DNA of 64,000 bases. Origin: Actinoplanes oryzae (lineage in GTDB: Bacteria > Actinomycetota > Actinomycetes > Mycobacteriales > Micromonosporaceae). Each line of letters begins with the position of its first letter. Within the stretch, counting starts at the first letter, position 1. This document shows, piece by piece, positions 55,622-64,000 of this stretch. Location of the stretch: NCBI RefSeq assembly GCF_030757795.1, contig NZ_JAUQWH010000017.1, forward strand, positions 1 through 64,000, in the 5' to 3' direction. The translations under genes and the position numbers were made by a program. Under the pieces are notes generated by a model. It was not told where the DNA came from, ran no database searches, and saw only the letters and a list, made by a program, of their open reading frames with translations.

Positions 55622-58165
55622 ATGGCCAGCCGTACTCCTCCGGCGAGCCGGGGCCGTACCGCCGCGTCGAAGGGCGGCGCCGCGACGACGCGTGCCCGTC
55701 AGGCCGCGCCGCGCAAGGCCGCCGCTCCCCGTAAGACCACCGCCGCCCCCCGCGCCCGCGCCAAGAGCGCGACCCGGGCCCGGCCCACCGTCGGCGCCGC
55801 CGTGGGCAGCGGCCTGACCCGGGGCGCCGGCTTCCTGTGGATGAGCGTCGCCGGCAGCGTGGGCTGGCTGGCCCGCGGCGTCGGCACGAGCGCCCGGGAG
55901 ATGGATCCCGAGCACCGCCGCGACGGCGCCGGGCTCTTCATGCTCGGCCTGTCGATCCTCATCGGGGTCGCGGTGTGGGCCGGCTCCGCCGGTCCGGTCG
56001 GGACGTGGCTGGCCGACGCCCTGCACCTGTTCTTCGGCGGCCTGGCTGCGCTGCTCCCGCTCCTTTTCCTGTACGGCGCCATCCGGCTGATGCGCAAGCC
56101 GGCCGACCCCGAGCACCGGGGCCGGACCGTGGTGGGCTGGGCCGCGCTGCTGATCGCCACGGCGGCGCTGCTGCACGTCGCCCAGCAGCCGACCAACGCC
56201 GTCGGGCTGGACAGCGCCGGAGGACTGCTCGGGTACGGCGTCGGCGCGCTGCTGATCCGCGCGGTGACCGCCTGGGTGGCCGTACCGCTGCTGGTCCTGC
56301 TCTTCGTCTTCGGCCTGCTGGTGATCACCGCCACGCCGATCAACAAGATCCCCGAGCGGGTCCTGCTGCTCGGGGACGTGCTGCTCGGCCGCTCGACGGC
56401 CCGCTCGCCGCTGCCCGGGGCCGATCCGGCGCTGCCCGAGCTCGACGAGCCGGCCGACGCGCCGAAGACCCGCCGGCCCGCCCGCCGCCGGCAGGCCGCG
56501 CTGGCCGACGACGCCGAGCCGGACGGCTCGCTGGCCGACATCGGGCTGGCCCCCGATCCGGTCGAGAGCGAGATCCTGCACGACACGTTGTCCCTGAGCC
56601 CGGCGAAGCTGCCCAAGGCCCGCAAGGTCGCGCCGCCGCCCGAGCACTCGCCGGCGCCGGTCGCGGCCGAGCAGCTGGAGATCAAGCCGGTGCCGGGTGA
56701 GTACCGTCCGGCGCCCGCGGCGATGCTCGGCCAGGGCACCGCCCCGAAGTCCCGCAGCCGCGCCAACGACGAGATCATGGCGGCGCTGACCGGCGTGTTC
56801 GAGCAGTTCAACGTCGACGCGCAGGTCACCGGCTTCACCCGGGGGCCGACGGTCACGCGCTACGAGGTCGAGGTCGGGCCGGGCGTCAAGGTCGAGCGGA
56901 TCACGCAGCTGTCGCGCAACATCGCGTACGCGGTCAAGTCGCCCGATGTCCGCATCCTGTCGCCGATCCCGGGCAAGAGCGCGGTCGGCGTCGAGATCCC
57001 CAACACCGACCCGGAGAACGTCTCCCTCGGCGACGTCCTGCGGTCGCGGGCGGCGCAGGCCGATCACCACCCGATGCTGGTGGCGCTCGGCAAGGACATC
57101 GAGGGCGGGTTCGTCGTCGCGAACCTGGCCAAGATGCCGCACATCCTCATCGCGGGCGCCACCGGTGCCGGTAAGAGCTCCTGCCTCAACTCGCTGCTGG
57201 TGTCGCTGCTGACCCGGGCCACGCCGGACGAGGTGCGGCTGCTGCTGGTCGACCCGAAGCGGGTGGAGATGACCGCGTACGAGGGGATCCCGCACCTCGT
57301 GACGCCGATCGTGACCAACCCGAAGAAGGCGGCGGACGCCCTCGAGTGGGTCGTGCGCGAGATGGACATGCGCTACGACGACCTCGCGGCCAACGGGGTC
57401 CGGCACATCGACGACTTCAACCGCAAGGTGCGTACGGGCGAGATCGTGGCGCCGCCGGGCAGCGAGCGCGTGATGAAGCCGTACCCCTATCTGCTCGTGA
57501 TCGTCGACGAGCTCGCCGACCTCATGATGGTCGCCCCGCGCGACGTCGAGGACTCGGTGGTGCGCATCACGCAGCTGGCCCGCGCGGCCGGCATCCACCT
57601 GGTGCTGGCGACCCAGCGGCCGTCGGTGGACGTCGTGACCGGTCTCATCAAGGCCAACGTGCCGTCCCGGCTGGCCTTCGCGACCAGCTCGCTCGCCGAC
57701 TCGCGGGTCATCCTCGACCAGCCCGGTGCGGAGAAGCTGCTGGGCCGCGGCGACGGGCTCTTCCTGCCGATGGGAGCCTCCAAGCCGACCCGCATCCAGG
57801 GCGCCTGGGTCGACGAGGCGGAGATCGCGAACGTCGTCAAGTTCTGCAAGGACCAGCGGGAGGCGGAGTTCACTCCGGGCGTCACCGAGGCCCCGGCCGG
57901 CAAGAAGAAGGAGATCGACGAGGAGATCGGCGACGACCTCGACGTGCTGCTGCAGGCGATCGAGCTGGTCGTGACCTCGCAGTTCGGCTCGACGTCGATG
58001 CTGCAGCGCAAGCTGCGGGTCGGCTTCGCCAAGGCCGGCCGGCTCATGGACCTCATGGAAACCAGGGGCATCGTCGGCCCCTCCGAGGGCTCCAAGGCGC
58101 GCGACGTGTTGATCAAGCCGGACGAGCTGGAGGAGACGCTCGCCACCCTCCGACTCGACGACTGA
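55622..58165 (+). CDS. ftsK: DNA translocase FtsK/SpoIIIE
   Basis: An 847-residue septal DNA pump. Basic, disordered Lys/Arg/Ala N-terminus (1-60), four transmembrane helices (about 70-250), linker, alpha/beta motor with Walker A GATGAGKSS (about 512-520) and Walker B LLVIVDELADLM, then the DNA-reading gamma winged helix (QFGSTSMLQRKLRVGFAKAGRLMD). It exports trapped chromosome during septation or spore formation. Leaderless start at ATG 55622. rimO begins 27 bases after the stop with its own -10 box. Confidence 0.96.
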   Translation: MASRTPPASRGRTAASKGGAATTRARQAAPRKAAAPRKTTAAPRARAKSATRARPTVGAAVGSGLTRGAGFLWMSVAGSVGWLARGVGTSAREMDPEHRRDGAGLFMLGLSILIGVAVWAGSAGPVGTWLADALHLFFGGLAALLPLLFLYGAIRLMRKPADPEHRGRTVVGWAALLIATAALLHVAQQPTNAVGLDSAGGLLGYGVGALLIRAVTAWVAVPLLVLLFVFGLLVITATPINKIPERVLLLGDVLLGRSTARSPLPGADPALPELDEPADAPKTRRPARRRQAALADDAEPDGSLADIGLAPDPVESEILHDTLSLSPAKLPKARKVAPPPEHSPAPVAAEQLEIKPVPGEYRPAPAAMLGQGTAPKSRSRANDEIMAALTGVFEQFNVDAQVTGFTRGPTVTRYEVEVGPGVKVERITQLSRNIAYAVKSPDVRILSPIPGKSAVGVEIPNTDPENVSLGDVLRSRAAQADHHPMLVALGKDIEGGFVVANLAKMPHILIAGATGAGKSSCLNSLLVSLLTRATPDEVRLLLVDPKRVEMTAYEGIPHLVTPIVTNPKKAADALEWVVREMDMRYDDLAANGVRHIDDFNRKVRTGEIVAPPGSERVMKPYPYLLVIVDELADLMMVAPRDVEDSVVRITQLARAAGIHLVLATQRPSVDVVTGLIKANVPSRLAFATSSLADSRVILDQPGAEKLLGRGDGLFLPMGASKPTRIQGAWVDEAEIANVVKFCKDQREAEFTPGVTEAPAGKKKEIDEEIGDDLDVLLQAIELVVTSQFGSTSMLQRKLRVGFAKAGRLMDLMETRGIVGPSEGSKARDVLIKPDELEETLATLRLDD

Positions 58166-58179
58166 GCGACGCATGCCGG

Positions 58180-58185
58180 TAACCT
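58180..58185 (+). promoter_or_regulatory. -10 box of rimO
   Basis: TAACCT six bases before GTG 58192; leaderless start of rimO-pgsA. Confidence 0.55.
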
Positions 58186-58191
58186 TGTCGG

Positions 58192-59670
58192 GTGTCCGTG
58201 ACTCCTGCGCCCCGCCGTGTCGCCCTGCTCACCCTCGGTTGCGCCCGTAACGAGGTCGATTCCGAGGAGCTGGCGGCCCGCCTCGACGCGGGCGGCTGGC
58301 AGGTCAGCACGGATGCCGAGGGTGCCGACGTGGTCGTCGTCAACACCTGCGGCTTCGTGGAGAAGGCCAAGCAGGACTCGATCGAGACCCTGCTCGCCGC
58401 CGCCGACACCGGCGCCAAGGTGATCGCCGCCGGCTGCATGGCCGAGCGCTACGGCAAGGAGCTGGCCGAGAGCCTGCCCGAGGCCGAGGCGGTGCTGGGC
58501 TTCGACGACTACACCGACATCGCCGCCCGCCTCGACGGGGTGATGGCGGGGGAAAAGTTCGTCTCGCACACTCCCCGCGACCGGCGCGAGCTGCTGCCGC
58601 TGACCCCGGTCAAGCGTCAGGCGGCCAAGGTGGTCGTGCCCGGCCACGCGACGGTCGACGAGCACACCCCGGCCCACCTGCGCCCGGTGCTGCGGCGCCG
58701 GCTGGACACCGGTCCGGTCGCCAGCCTGAAGCTCGCCAGCGGCTGCGACCGGCGGTGCTCGTTCTGCGCCATTCCCGCGTTCCGGGGCGCCTTCGTCTCC
58801 CGGGACCCGCAGGAGCTGCTCGCCGAGGCCGAGTGGCTGGCGAGGACGGGCGTGCGCGAGCTGGTGCTGGTCAGTGAGAACAGCACGTCGTACGGGAAGG
58901 ATCTGGGCGACCCCCGCGCGCTGGAGAAGCTCCTGCCGCAGCTCGCCGCGGTCGACGGCATCGTGCGGGTCCGCGCCAGCTATCTCCAGCCGGCCGAGAC
59001 GCGGCCCGGGCTGGTGGAGGCCATCGCGACCACGCCGGGCGTCGCGCCCTACTTCGACCTGTCGTTCCAGCACTCCAGCGAGCCCGTCCTGCGCCGCATG
59101 CGCCGCTTCGGCTCCACCGAGCGCTTCCTCGAGCTGCTCGCCTCGGCCCGCGCCCTGGCGCCCGCGGCCGGCGCGCGCAGCAACTTCATCGTGGGCTTCC
59201 CCGGCGAGACCGAGGAGGACTTCGAGGAGCTGGTCCGCTTCCTGTCCGAGGCGCGGCTCGACGCGATCGGCCTCTTCGACTACAGCGACGAGGACGGCAC
59301 CGAGGCCGCGGACATGGACCGCAAGGTGGACGAGGACATCCTCAAGCGGCGCTACGCCGAGATCAGCGACCTGGCCGACGAGCTGGTCGCCCAGCGGGCC
59401 GAGGAGCGGCTGGGCTCGCTCGTCGAGGTGATGGTCGACACCGTCGAGGGCGACGAGGTCGAGGGCCGCGCCGAGCACCAGGCGCCCGAGGTCGACGGCT
59501 CCACGACGCTGGTCTCCGGCGACGCCGGGGTGGACCTGGCGGCGCTGCGGCCCGGCGACTTCGTGCGGGCCCGGGTCACGGCCACCGAGGGCGTCGACCT
59601 CGTGGCCGTGCCGGTGGAGATGATCTCGGCCGCCCCCGTGGTCCGCACCGCCGCCGCGGCGACGTCGTGA
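58192..59670 (+). CDS. rimO: Ribosomal protein S12 methylthiotransferase RimO
   Basis: A 492-residue radical-SAM enzyme that adds a methylthio group to an Asp of S12. N-terminal UPF0004 domain with three cluster Cys (LGCARNE, NTCGF, AGCMAE), radical-SAM cluster C185-x3-C189-x2-C192 in GCDRRCSFC, and a C-terminal TRAM domain (VEVMVDTV...DFVRARVTA). Longer than E. coli RimO because of inserts at about 130-165 and in TRAM. Its stop overlaps the GTG of pgsA (GTGA). Confidence 0.95.
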   Translation: MSVTPAPRRVALLTLGCARNEVDSEELAARLDAGGWQVSTDAEGADVVVVNTCGFVEKAKQDSIETLLAAADTGAKVIAAGCMAERYGKELAESLPEAEAVLGFDDYTDIAARLDGVMAGEKFVSHTPRDRRELLPLTPVKRQAAKVVVPGHATVDEHTPAHLRPVLRRRLDTGPVASLKLASGCDRRCSFCAIPAFRGAFVSRDPQELLAEAEWLARTGVRELVLVSENSTSYGKDLGDPRALEKLLPQLAAVDGIVRVRASYLQPAETRPGLVEAIATTPGVAPYFDLSFQHSSEPVLRRMRRFGSTERFLELLASARALAPAAGARSNFIVGFPGETEEDFEELVRFLSEARLDAIGLFDYSDEDGTEAADMDRKVDEDILKRRYAEISDLADELVAQRAEERLGSLVEVMVDTVEGDEVEGRAEHQAPEVDGSTTLVSGDAGVDLAALRPGDFVRARVTATEGVDLVAVPVEMISAAPVVRTAAAATS

Positions 59671-60254
59671 CCGACGAGCCGGTGCCGGTCGCCGCGCCGC
59701 GCGAGGCCCCGCTGCACAACCCGGCGAACCTCCTCACGGCCGTCCGCATCGTGCTCGTGCCCGTCTTCGTGCTGTTCGTCGTCTTCTCGGAGATGACGCA
59801 CCCCGCGTGGCGCATCGCCGCCTGCCTGGTCTTCCTGCTGGCCTCCGCCACGGACTTCGCCGACGGCTGGATCGCCCGGCGCTACTCGCTGGTGACCTCG
59901 GTCGGCAAGGTGGCGGACCCGATCGCGGACAAGGCGCTGACGGGCAGCGCGCTGGTGCTGCTCTCGCTCTACGGCGAGGTGTCCTGGTGGGTCACCGGCC
60001 TGATCCTGGTCCGGGAGTGGGGCGTGACGCTGCTGCGCTTCTGGGTCATCCGCTACGGCATCATCCCCGCCAGCCGCGGCGGCAAGCTGAAGACGGCGCT
60101 GCAGATCGCCGCGATCGCGTGGTTCCTCTGGCCCATGCCATCGCCGCTGGACCTGGTCGGTCCGGTCCTGATGCTCGGGGCGCTGCTGATCACCGTGATC
60201 ACCGGCGTCGACTACGTGCTGCAGGCGCTGCGGCTCCGCCGATCGCAGGGTTGA
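59667..60254 (+). CDS. pgsA: CDP-diacylglycerol-glycerol-3-phosphate 3-phosphatidyltransferase
   Basis: A 195-residue CDP-alcohol phosphotransferase with four to six helices. The diagnostic DxxDGxxAR...GxxxDxxxD motif reads [27 protein letters not shown] (about 67-93, split here by helix ends), complete. It makes phosphatidylglycerolphosphate. It corresponds to pgsA3, next to clgR-pspA in M. tuberculosis, so membrane lipid supply and envelope stress genes stay together. Confidence 0.93.
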   Translation: MTDEPVPVAAPREAPLHNPANLLTAVRIVLVPVFVLFVVFSEMTHPAWRIAACLVFLLASATDFADGWIARRYSLVTSVGKVADPIADKALTGSALVLLSLYGEVSWWVTGLILVREWGVTLLRFWVIRYGIIPASRGGKLKTALQIAAIAWFLWPMPSPLDLVGPVLMLGALLITVITGVDYVLQALRLRRSQG

Positions 60255-60282
60255 TCGTCGCAAAGCCGGTTATTCGATCTCC

Positions 60283-60777
60283 GTGACCGAGGGAAAGATC
60301 GTGAACGAGGACGTGGCGGCCGCCGCGGCGGTGCACCTGCTGGTCGAGCGCCGGGAGACCGTGGCGACCGCCGAGTCGCTGACCGGCGGGTTGCTCGCCA
60401 CCACTTTCGTGGAGATCCCGGGGGTGAGCGCGGTGTTCCGGGGCGGGCTGGTCGTCTACGCCACCGACCTCAAGCACACGCTGGCGGGCGTGCCGGAGGA
60501 CCTGCTCGCCGAGCGCGGGCCGGTGGACCGCGACGTGGCGCAGGCGCTCGCCGAGGGGGTGCGCGAGCGCTGCGGTGCCGACTGGGGGCTCGCCACCACC
60601 GGGGTCGCCGGGCCCGAGCCGCAGGACGGCAAACCCGTGGGGATGGTCTTCGTGGCAGTGGCGGGCGCCACTTCCACGACCGTGAAGGAGCTGTCGCTGA
60701 GCGGCTCCCGGGCCGCCATCCGGCATGACACGATGCTGTCAGTGCTCGAGCTCTTCGCCTCTGAGCTGCGTCGATAG
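60283..60777 (+). CDS. CinA C-terminal domain protein, nicotinamide-nucleotide amidase (PncC)
   Basis: A 164-residue stand-alone CinA C-terminal domain: ATAESLTGGLLATTFVEIPGVSAVFRGGLVVYA, GVRERCGADWGLATTGVAGP and KPVGMVFVAVA. PncC hydrolyses NMN to nicotinate mononucleotide, salvaging NAD breakdown products. The CinA N-terminal domain is absent, as in most actinobacterial copies. GTG 60283 is six bases after a TATTCG box. Commonly found just upstream of clgR. Confidence 0.93.
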   Translation: MTEGKIVNEDVAAAAAVHLLVERRETVATAESLTGGLLATTFVEIPGVSAVFRGGLVVYATDLKHTLAGVPEDLLAERGPVDRDVAQALAEGVRERCGADWGLATTGVAGPEPQDGKPVGMVFVAVAGATSTTVKELSLSGSRAAIRHDTMLSVLELFASELRR

Positions 60778-60956
60778 AGATCGGGAACAGGTTCGCGGCC
60801 TTCGGCGTTCGTGCCGTGCAGTGATCATCGTGGCCGGCCGCACGCGCCGCGCCGCCCGAGAATTCGGCGGGGCGGGATGTCGGCGTGGCTCGCATTGGGT
60901 ACGGTTGCGGGAAGCCTCCGGCGGTTGCCGGTGGCCCCGCCGCAGGAGGAGGTGCC

Positions 60957-61421
60957 ATGGTCCTGCTACGCCGGGTTATCGGTGACGCACTTCGGGCGCG
61001 CCGGCAGGGACAGCACCGCACGCTGCGTGAGGTGTCGACCGCCGCCAACGTCAGCCTGGGATATCTCTCCGAGATCGAACGTGGCCAGAAGGAAGCATCC
61101 AGCGAGCTGCTTGCGGCCATCTGCGAGGCGCTGGGCGCCCGGCTCTCGGAGCTGCTCGGCGAGGTGAGCAGCACGCTCCAGCTCGCCGAGGGCATGGAGG
61201 GCGTGCTCGTCCCCGTGGAGCCGTCGCCGGTTCCCGCCCAGGACGCCAAGCCGGCCTCGGGTGCGATGCGTGCCGCCGCGTCCTCTCCCGCGGGGGAGGC
61301 TCCGGTGCGCCAGGTCGCGACCGACGGCAAGGTGTCCGTGTCCGTTCACCAGGAGACCCCGCTCAAGGCGACGCTGCGCGCGACGCGCAAGCGCGATCGG
61401 GGCGTCGTCTACGCGGCCTGA
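60957..61421 (+). CDS. clgR: XRE-type stress regulator ClgR
   Basis: A 154-residue activator. HTH domain (about 5-65): [42 protein letters not shown] and LGARLSELL. The C-terminus is unstructured and ends RGVVYAA; in Streptomyces an Ala-Ala tail makes ClgR a ClpP substrate, and this -AA end fits that. ClgR activates clp proteases and, in mycobacteria, pspA upon envelope stress. ATG 60957 has AGGAGGAGG at four bases and a TACGGT box at 60900-60905. Confidence 0.93.
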   Translation: MVLLRRVIGDALRARRQGQHRTLREVSTAANVSLGYLSEIERGQKEASSELLAAICEALGARLSELLGEVSSTLQLAEGMEGVLVPVEPSPVPAQDAKPASGAMRAAASSPAGEAPVRQVATDGKVSVSVHQETPLKATLRATRKRDRGVVYAA

Positions 61422-61434
61422 TCCCGTCCTTCGC

Positions 61435-61477
61435 CGGCCGGTCCGGGGCGCTGTCGCCCGGGGCCGGTCGTTCGTGT
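61435..61477 (+). terminator. Terminator-like hairpin after clgR
   Basis: A 16-position stem (61435-61450 with 61455-61470) with loop CTGT, one mismatch and two wobbles, followed by TTCGTGT and a CTTTTG run. It should separate clgR from pspA or make read-through partial. Confidence 0.7.
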
Positions 61478-61727
61478 CTTTTGCCGCTTTTCCCGGGTCT
61501 CTGCCCCGGCCGCTCGCCCGGCCCCGCTCGCCCGGGCGTCGCAGATACCGGCTCGCGCGCGTAATCTCGATGGTGGGGGTTCGCTCCGGGTGACCCTGAG
61601 TTCCCCCCGAGTCAACGTGACGGCGGTGGCGTGGAGCTGACACGATGGAGCCCGCGCCATCGTGAAGACCCCTCGGGCCGCGTCGGTGGCGCGAACCGAG
61701 CAGCGACATTGAGGGGATACCGCGGAT
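61478..61727 (+). promoter_or_regulatory. pspA upstream region with candidate ClgR site
   Basis: GTTCGC-TCCGG-GTGACC (61579-61595) partly matches the ClgR-type palindrome GTTCGC-N5-GCGAAC (ten of twelve arm bases). CACGATGG-N8-CCATCGTG (61641-61664) is a perfect 8-bp inverted repeat in the probable leader. GAGGGG (61711-61716) is the ribosome site of pspA. No gene is seen in the 306 bases between clgR and pspA. Confidence 0.4.
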
Positions 61728-62585
61728 ATGGCGAACCCGTTCGTCAAGGGCTGGCGTTACATGATGGCGCTCTTCGGCGCGAAGATCGACGAGTACGCCG
61801 ATCCCAAGGTGCAGATCCAGCAGGCCATCGAGGACGCCCAGCGGCAGCACCAGGCGCTCGTGCAGCAGGCCGCCGCCGTGATCGGCAACCAGCGGCAGCT
61901 GGAGATGAAGCTGTCGCGGCAGATGTCCGAGGTCGAGAAGCTGCAGGGCATGGCGCGCCAGGCGCTGGTCCTGGCCGACCGGGCGCGCGAGGGCGGCGAC
62001 GAGTCCGAGGCCCAGAAGTACGAGTCGACCGCACAGACCCTCGCCACCCAGCTCGTCTCGGGCGAGCAGGCGATGGAGGACCTCAAGACGCTGCACGACC
62101 AGGCGCTCAGCGCCGCCGGTCAGGCGCGCAAGGCGGTCGAGAACAACGCGATGGTGCTCCAGCAGCGCATCGCCGAGCGCTCGCGCCTGCTCAGCCAGCT
62201 CGAGCAGGCCAAGATGCAGGAGACCGTCGCCAAGTCGCTCGAGTCGATGTCCTCGCTCGCCGCGCCGGGCAACACGCCGTCGCTCGACGAGGTGCGCGAC
62301 AAGATCGAGACGCGCTACGCGAACGCCATGGGCCGCGCGGAGCTCGCCGCCAACTCGGTCGAGGGCCGCATGCTCGAGGTGCAGAAGTCGAGCCTCGACC
62401 TGGCCGGCTCCTCCCGCCTCGAGCAGATCCGGGCCAGCATGGCCGGCGACAAGCTCGGCGCCGCCCCGGCCCAGCCGGCCGTCGAGTCGGCCGCCCCGGC
62501 CGCCGACCCGGCGAGCGTCGCCCGGCTCGACGAGATCCGGGCCAGCATGAACAAGCAGCGCGGCGACACCACCGCCGCGGGCTGA
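61728..62585 (+). CDS. pspA: Phage shock protein A (PspA/IM30)
   Basis: A 285-residue membrane-remodelling protein of the ESCRT-III superfamily. It starts with the amphipathic helix ([21 protein letters not shown]) and continues as long coiled-coil helices (about 25-220) with [31 protein letters not shown] typical of actinobacterial PspA (35-kDa antigen). An extra disordered tail repeats L(E/D)(Q/E)IRASM twice (about 231-238 and 270-277), perhaps a partner-binding motif. Next to clgR and the PspM fusion, it should stabilise the membrane under stress. Confidence 0.95.
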   Translation: MANPFVKGWRYMMALFGAKIDEYADPKVQIQQAIEDAQRQHQALVQQAAAVIGNQRQLEMKLSRQMSEVEKLQGMARQALVLADRAREGGDESEAQKYESTAQTLATQLVSGEQAMEDLKTLHDQALSAAGQARKAVENNAMVLQQRIAERSRLLSQLEQAKMQETVAKSLESMSSLAAPGNTPSLDEVRDKIETRYANAMGRAELAANSVEGRMLEVQKSSLDLAGSSRLEQIRASMAGDKLGAAPAQPAVESAAPAADPASVARLDEIRASMNKQRGDTTAAG

Positions 62586-62614
62586 GGGCCGACAGCGCGG
62601 AGGGGGAGAGCACG

Positions 62615-63451
62615 GTGGACGAGCGGACCCGGTATTTCCGGCAGCTCAGGCGCCTGCGAGGGGCGGCCCGCCGATGGAGCGTCATCGGCGGCGGCCTGAC
62701 CGCGGCGACCGCGGTGCTCACCCCCTACGCGGGGATCGGCGTCGCCGACGCCGCCTGGGCCGCCGGCGCGGGCACGTCCGTGATGCTCGCCTGGTGGCGC
62801 TGGCGCGACCACCGGGAGCTCGCCGCGATCGAGCCGCCCCCGCCGCCGCCCGCCCTGCAGCCCGGCGACCGGCTGCTCGCCCTCGCCGGCCTCGTCGCCC
62901 CGGGGCGCGGCACGGTGCCGGCCCACATCACTCCCGGCGTGCACCGGCTGCTCGACCGGCTGTCCGGCACGCCGGTCGCCGTCTATGACGCCGCGTGGAC
63001 ATTGATCACCGCAAACCCGCTGTGGGCGGCGCTCATGGGCGACCCCACGGCTCGGCGCGGCCGCGAGCGCAATGTCCTGTGGCAGCACTTCTTCGCGCCG
63101 TCGGACCGGGTCGACCCCGACCCGTCCCTGGCCTCGTCCATGGTCGCGGACCTGCGCGCGGCGGCGACCCGCTACCCCGCCGACGGTTTCCTGTCCGAGC
63201 TGATCGCCGAGCTGCGGGCGGCCAGCGCGGAGTTCCGCCGGCTGTGGGAGGCGGGAGCGGTCGTCCCGCACGAGTCGTCCCGCAAGACGATCCACCATCC
63301 GCAGGTCGGCGAGCTGGAGCTGGACTGCGACGTGCTCACCGTGCCGGGCAGCGACCTGCGCATCGTCGCGTACACGGCCGAGCCCGGCACCGCCGCCTGC
63401 GACCGCCTCGCTCTGCTGAGCGTCGTGGGGCAGCAGCAGTTCGCGGTGTAG
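62615..63451 (+). CDS. PspM-type membrane N-terminus fused to MmyB ligand-binding domain
   Basis: A 278-residue chimera. Residues 1-70 (DERTRYFRQLRRLRGAARRW, then helices about 23-44 and 45-61, ending WWRWRDHREL) look like PspM, the membrane partner encoded after pspA in actinobacteria. A Pro linker (74-79) leads to about 84-278, clearly an MmyB-type ligand-binding domain: [60 protein letters not shown] and YTAEPG, matching the regulator at 53868. The HTH that always precedes this domain is missing; the junction lies just behind where it would end. GTG 62615 with GGAGGGGGAG upstream. Probably a membrane-bound lipid sensor in the Psp response. Confidence 0.8.
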   Translation: MDERTRYFRQLRRLRGAARRWSVIGGGLTAATAVLTPYAGIGVADAAWAAGAGTSVMLAWWRWRDHRELAAIEPPPPPPALQPGDRLLALAGLVAPGRGTVPAHITPGVHRLLDRLSGTPVAVYDAAWTLITANPLWAALMGDPTARRGRERNVLWQHFFAPSDRVDPDPSLASSMVADLRAAATRYPADGFLSELIAELRAASAEFRRLWEAGAVVPHESSRKTIHHPQVGELELDCDVLTVPGSDLRIVAYTAEPGTAACDRLALLSVVGQQQFAV

Positions 63452-63454
63452 CCC

Positions 63455-63460
63455 TATCCT
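63455..63460 (+). promoter_or_regulatory. -10 box of the GAP-like gene
   Basis: TATCCT six bases before GTG 63467; leaderless start. Confidence 0.5.
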
Positions 63461-63466
63461 CACGCG

Positions 63467-64000
63467 GTGGAATGGACCCTGATCGCCGCGCTTGCCGGAC
63501 TCGCCCTGATTGACAGCACCAGCGTGGGGACATTGGTCATTCCGCTGTGGATGCTGCTGGAACCCCGTCCGCGGGTGTCCCGGTTCCTGCTCTACCTGGG
63601 TACGGTCGCCGCCTTCTACTTCGTCGTCGGAGTGCTCCTCACGGCCTTCGCCGGCACGGTGCGTGACGCCGTCGCCGGCCTGACCGTCCTCAACTGGATC
63701 CAGCTGGGCCTCGGCGCCGCCCTGCTGGTCCTCAGCTTCGTCGTCGACCCCGGCAAGCGCCGTCGCCGCCGCGGCACCGTCACCCCGGCCGACCGCTGGC
63801 GAGCCCGCCTCTCGACGGCCGAAGGCTCGCCCCGCGCCATGATCGGCCTCGGCGTGACGGCCGCCGGCATCGAGGTGATGTCGATGCTGCCGTACCTGGG
63901 GGCGATCGGCCTGCTCACCACGTCGGGCCTGAGCCTGCCGGTCTGGCTGCCCACCCTGGCGGCGTACGTGCTGATCATGGTTGTGCCCGCCCTGATCCTG
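63467..64000 (+). CDS. GAP/SfLAP family membrane protein, 3'-truncated by window end
   Basis: GTG 63467 opens a frame running off the window (178 codons visible). It encodes an integral membrane protein with about five helices so far; the start EWTLIAALAGLALIDSTSVGTLVIPLWMLLEPRPR and the cytoplasmic loop DPGKRRRRRG...PADRWRARL fit the GAP (sulfolipid-1-addressing protein, SfLAP) family, proposed to help export lipids or glycopeptidolipids. A position behind the Psp genes suits an envelope role. The C-terminus is not visible. Confidence 0.75.
   Translation, partial: MEWTLIAALAGLALIDSTSVGTLVIPLWMLLEPRPRVSRFLLYLGTVAAFYFVVGVLLTAFAGTVRDAVAGLTVLNWIQLGLGAALLVLSFVVDPGKRRRRRGTVTPADRWRARLSTAEGSPRAMIGLGVTAAGIEVMSMLPYLGAIGLLTTSGLSLPVWLPTLAAYVLIMVVPALIL

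Overview
This window is very GC-rich, with third codon positions almost always G or C and many GTG starts. Gene content and order point to a filamentous actinomycete, most likely Micromonosporaceae (Actinoplanes-like); that placement is inference. The core order metAP, rimP-nusA-ylxR-infB, rbfA-nrnA, MATE, truB, ribF, rpsO-pnp, M16 peptidase, dapB, dapA-rnj, ftsK, rimO-pgsA-cinA, clgR, pspA-pspM is the conserved actinobacterial chromosomal backbone, broadly as in Mycobacterium tuberculosis. No rRNA, tRNA, CRISPR array, insertion sequence or phage gene was seen.

1-11.5 kb is accessory. It holds a secreted I36-type inhibitor, a lipoprotein, an operon of pseudo-ABC ATPase, YhgE/Pip membrane protein and TetR behind a visible TetR operator, a NatA/NatB-like ABC exporter, and a coupled DUF998-kinase-repeat ORF-response regulator operon with two DnaA boxes upstream. 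A MerR regulator follows. Three unrelated tandem-repeat arrays (42 bp, 10/11 bp, 17 bp) lie within about 3 kb here.

11.5-18.4 kb is a catabolic operon: amino acid/amine permease, glutamine-synthetase-like gamma-glutamyl ligase, aldehyde dehydrogenase, SDR dehydrogenase and two tandem PuuD-like gamma-glutamyl hydrolases. Together they fit glutamylation, oxidation and release of an amine or amino alcohol.

18.5-22.4 kb encodes one giant signalling protein (PAS-like, histidine kinase, receiver, PP2C/SpoIIE phosphatase, RsbW-like ATPase) facing a convergent STAS anti-anti-sigma factor.

22.5-45.6 kb is mostly translation, RNA-processing and cofactor housekeeping, interrupted by a membrane hybrid histidine kinase with a coupled receiver protein. 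45.7-55.5 kb mixes lysine biosynthesis (dapB, dapA), RNase J, two GNAT acetyltransferases, an AlkZ-like protein, a secreted serine protease, an SDR epimerase/reductase and an XRE-MmyB regulator.

55.6-64 kb holds ftsK, rimO, pgsA, cinA and the envelope-stress genes clgR, pspA and pspM. Here the PspM-type membrane N-terminus is fused to an MmyB-type ligand-binding domain without its DNA-binding domain, the most unusual protein of the window. A partial GAP/SfLAP-like membrane gene runs off the end.

A TAnnnT box 6-8 bases before the start codon recurs at 15 genes, indicating many leaderless transcripts; several starts below were chosen on that basis.
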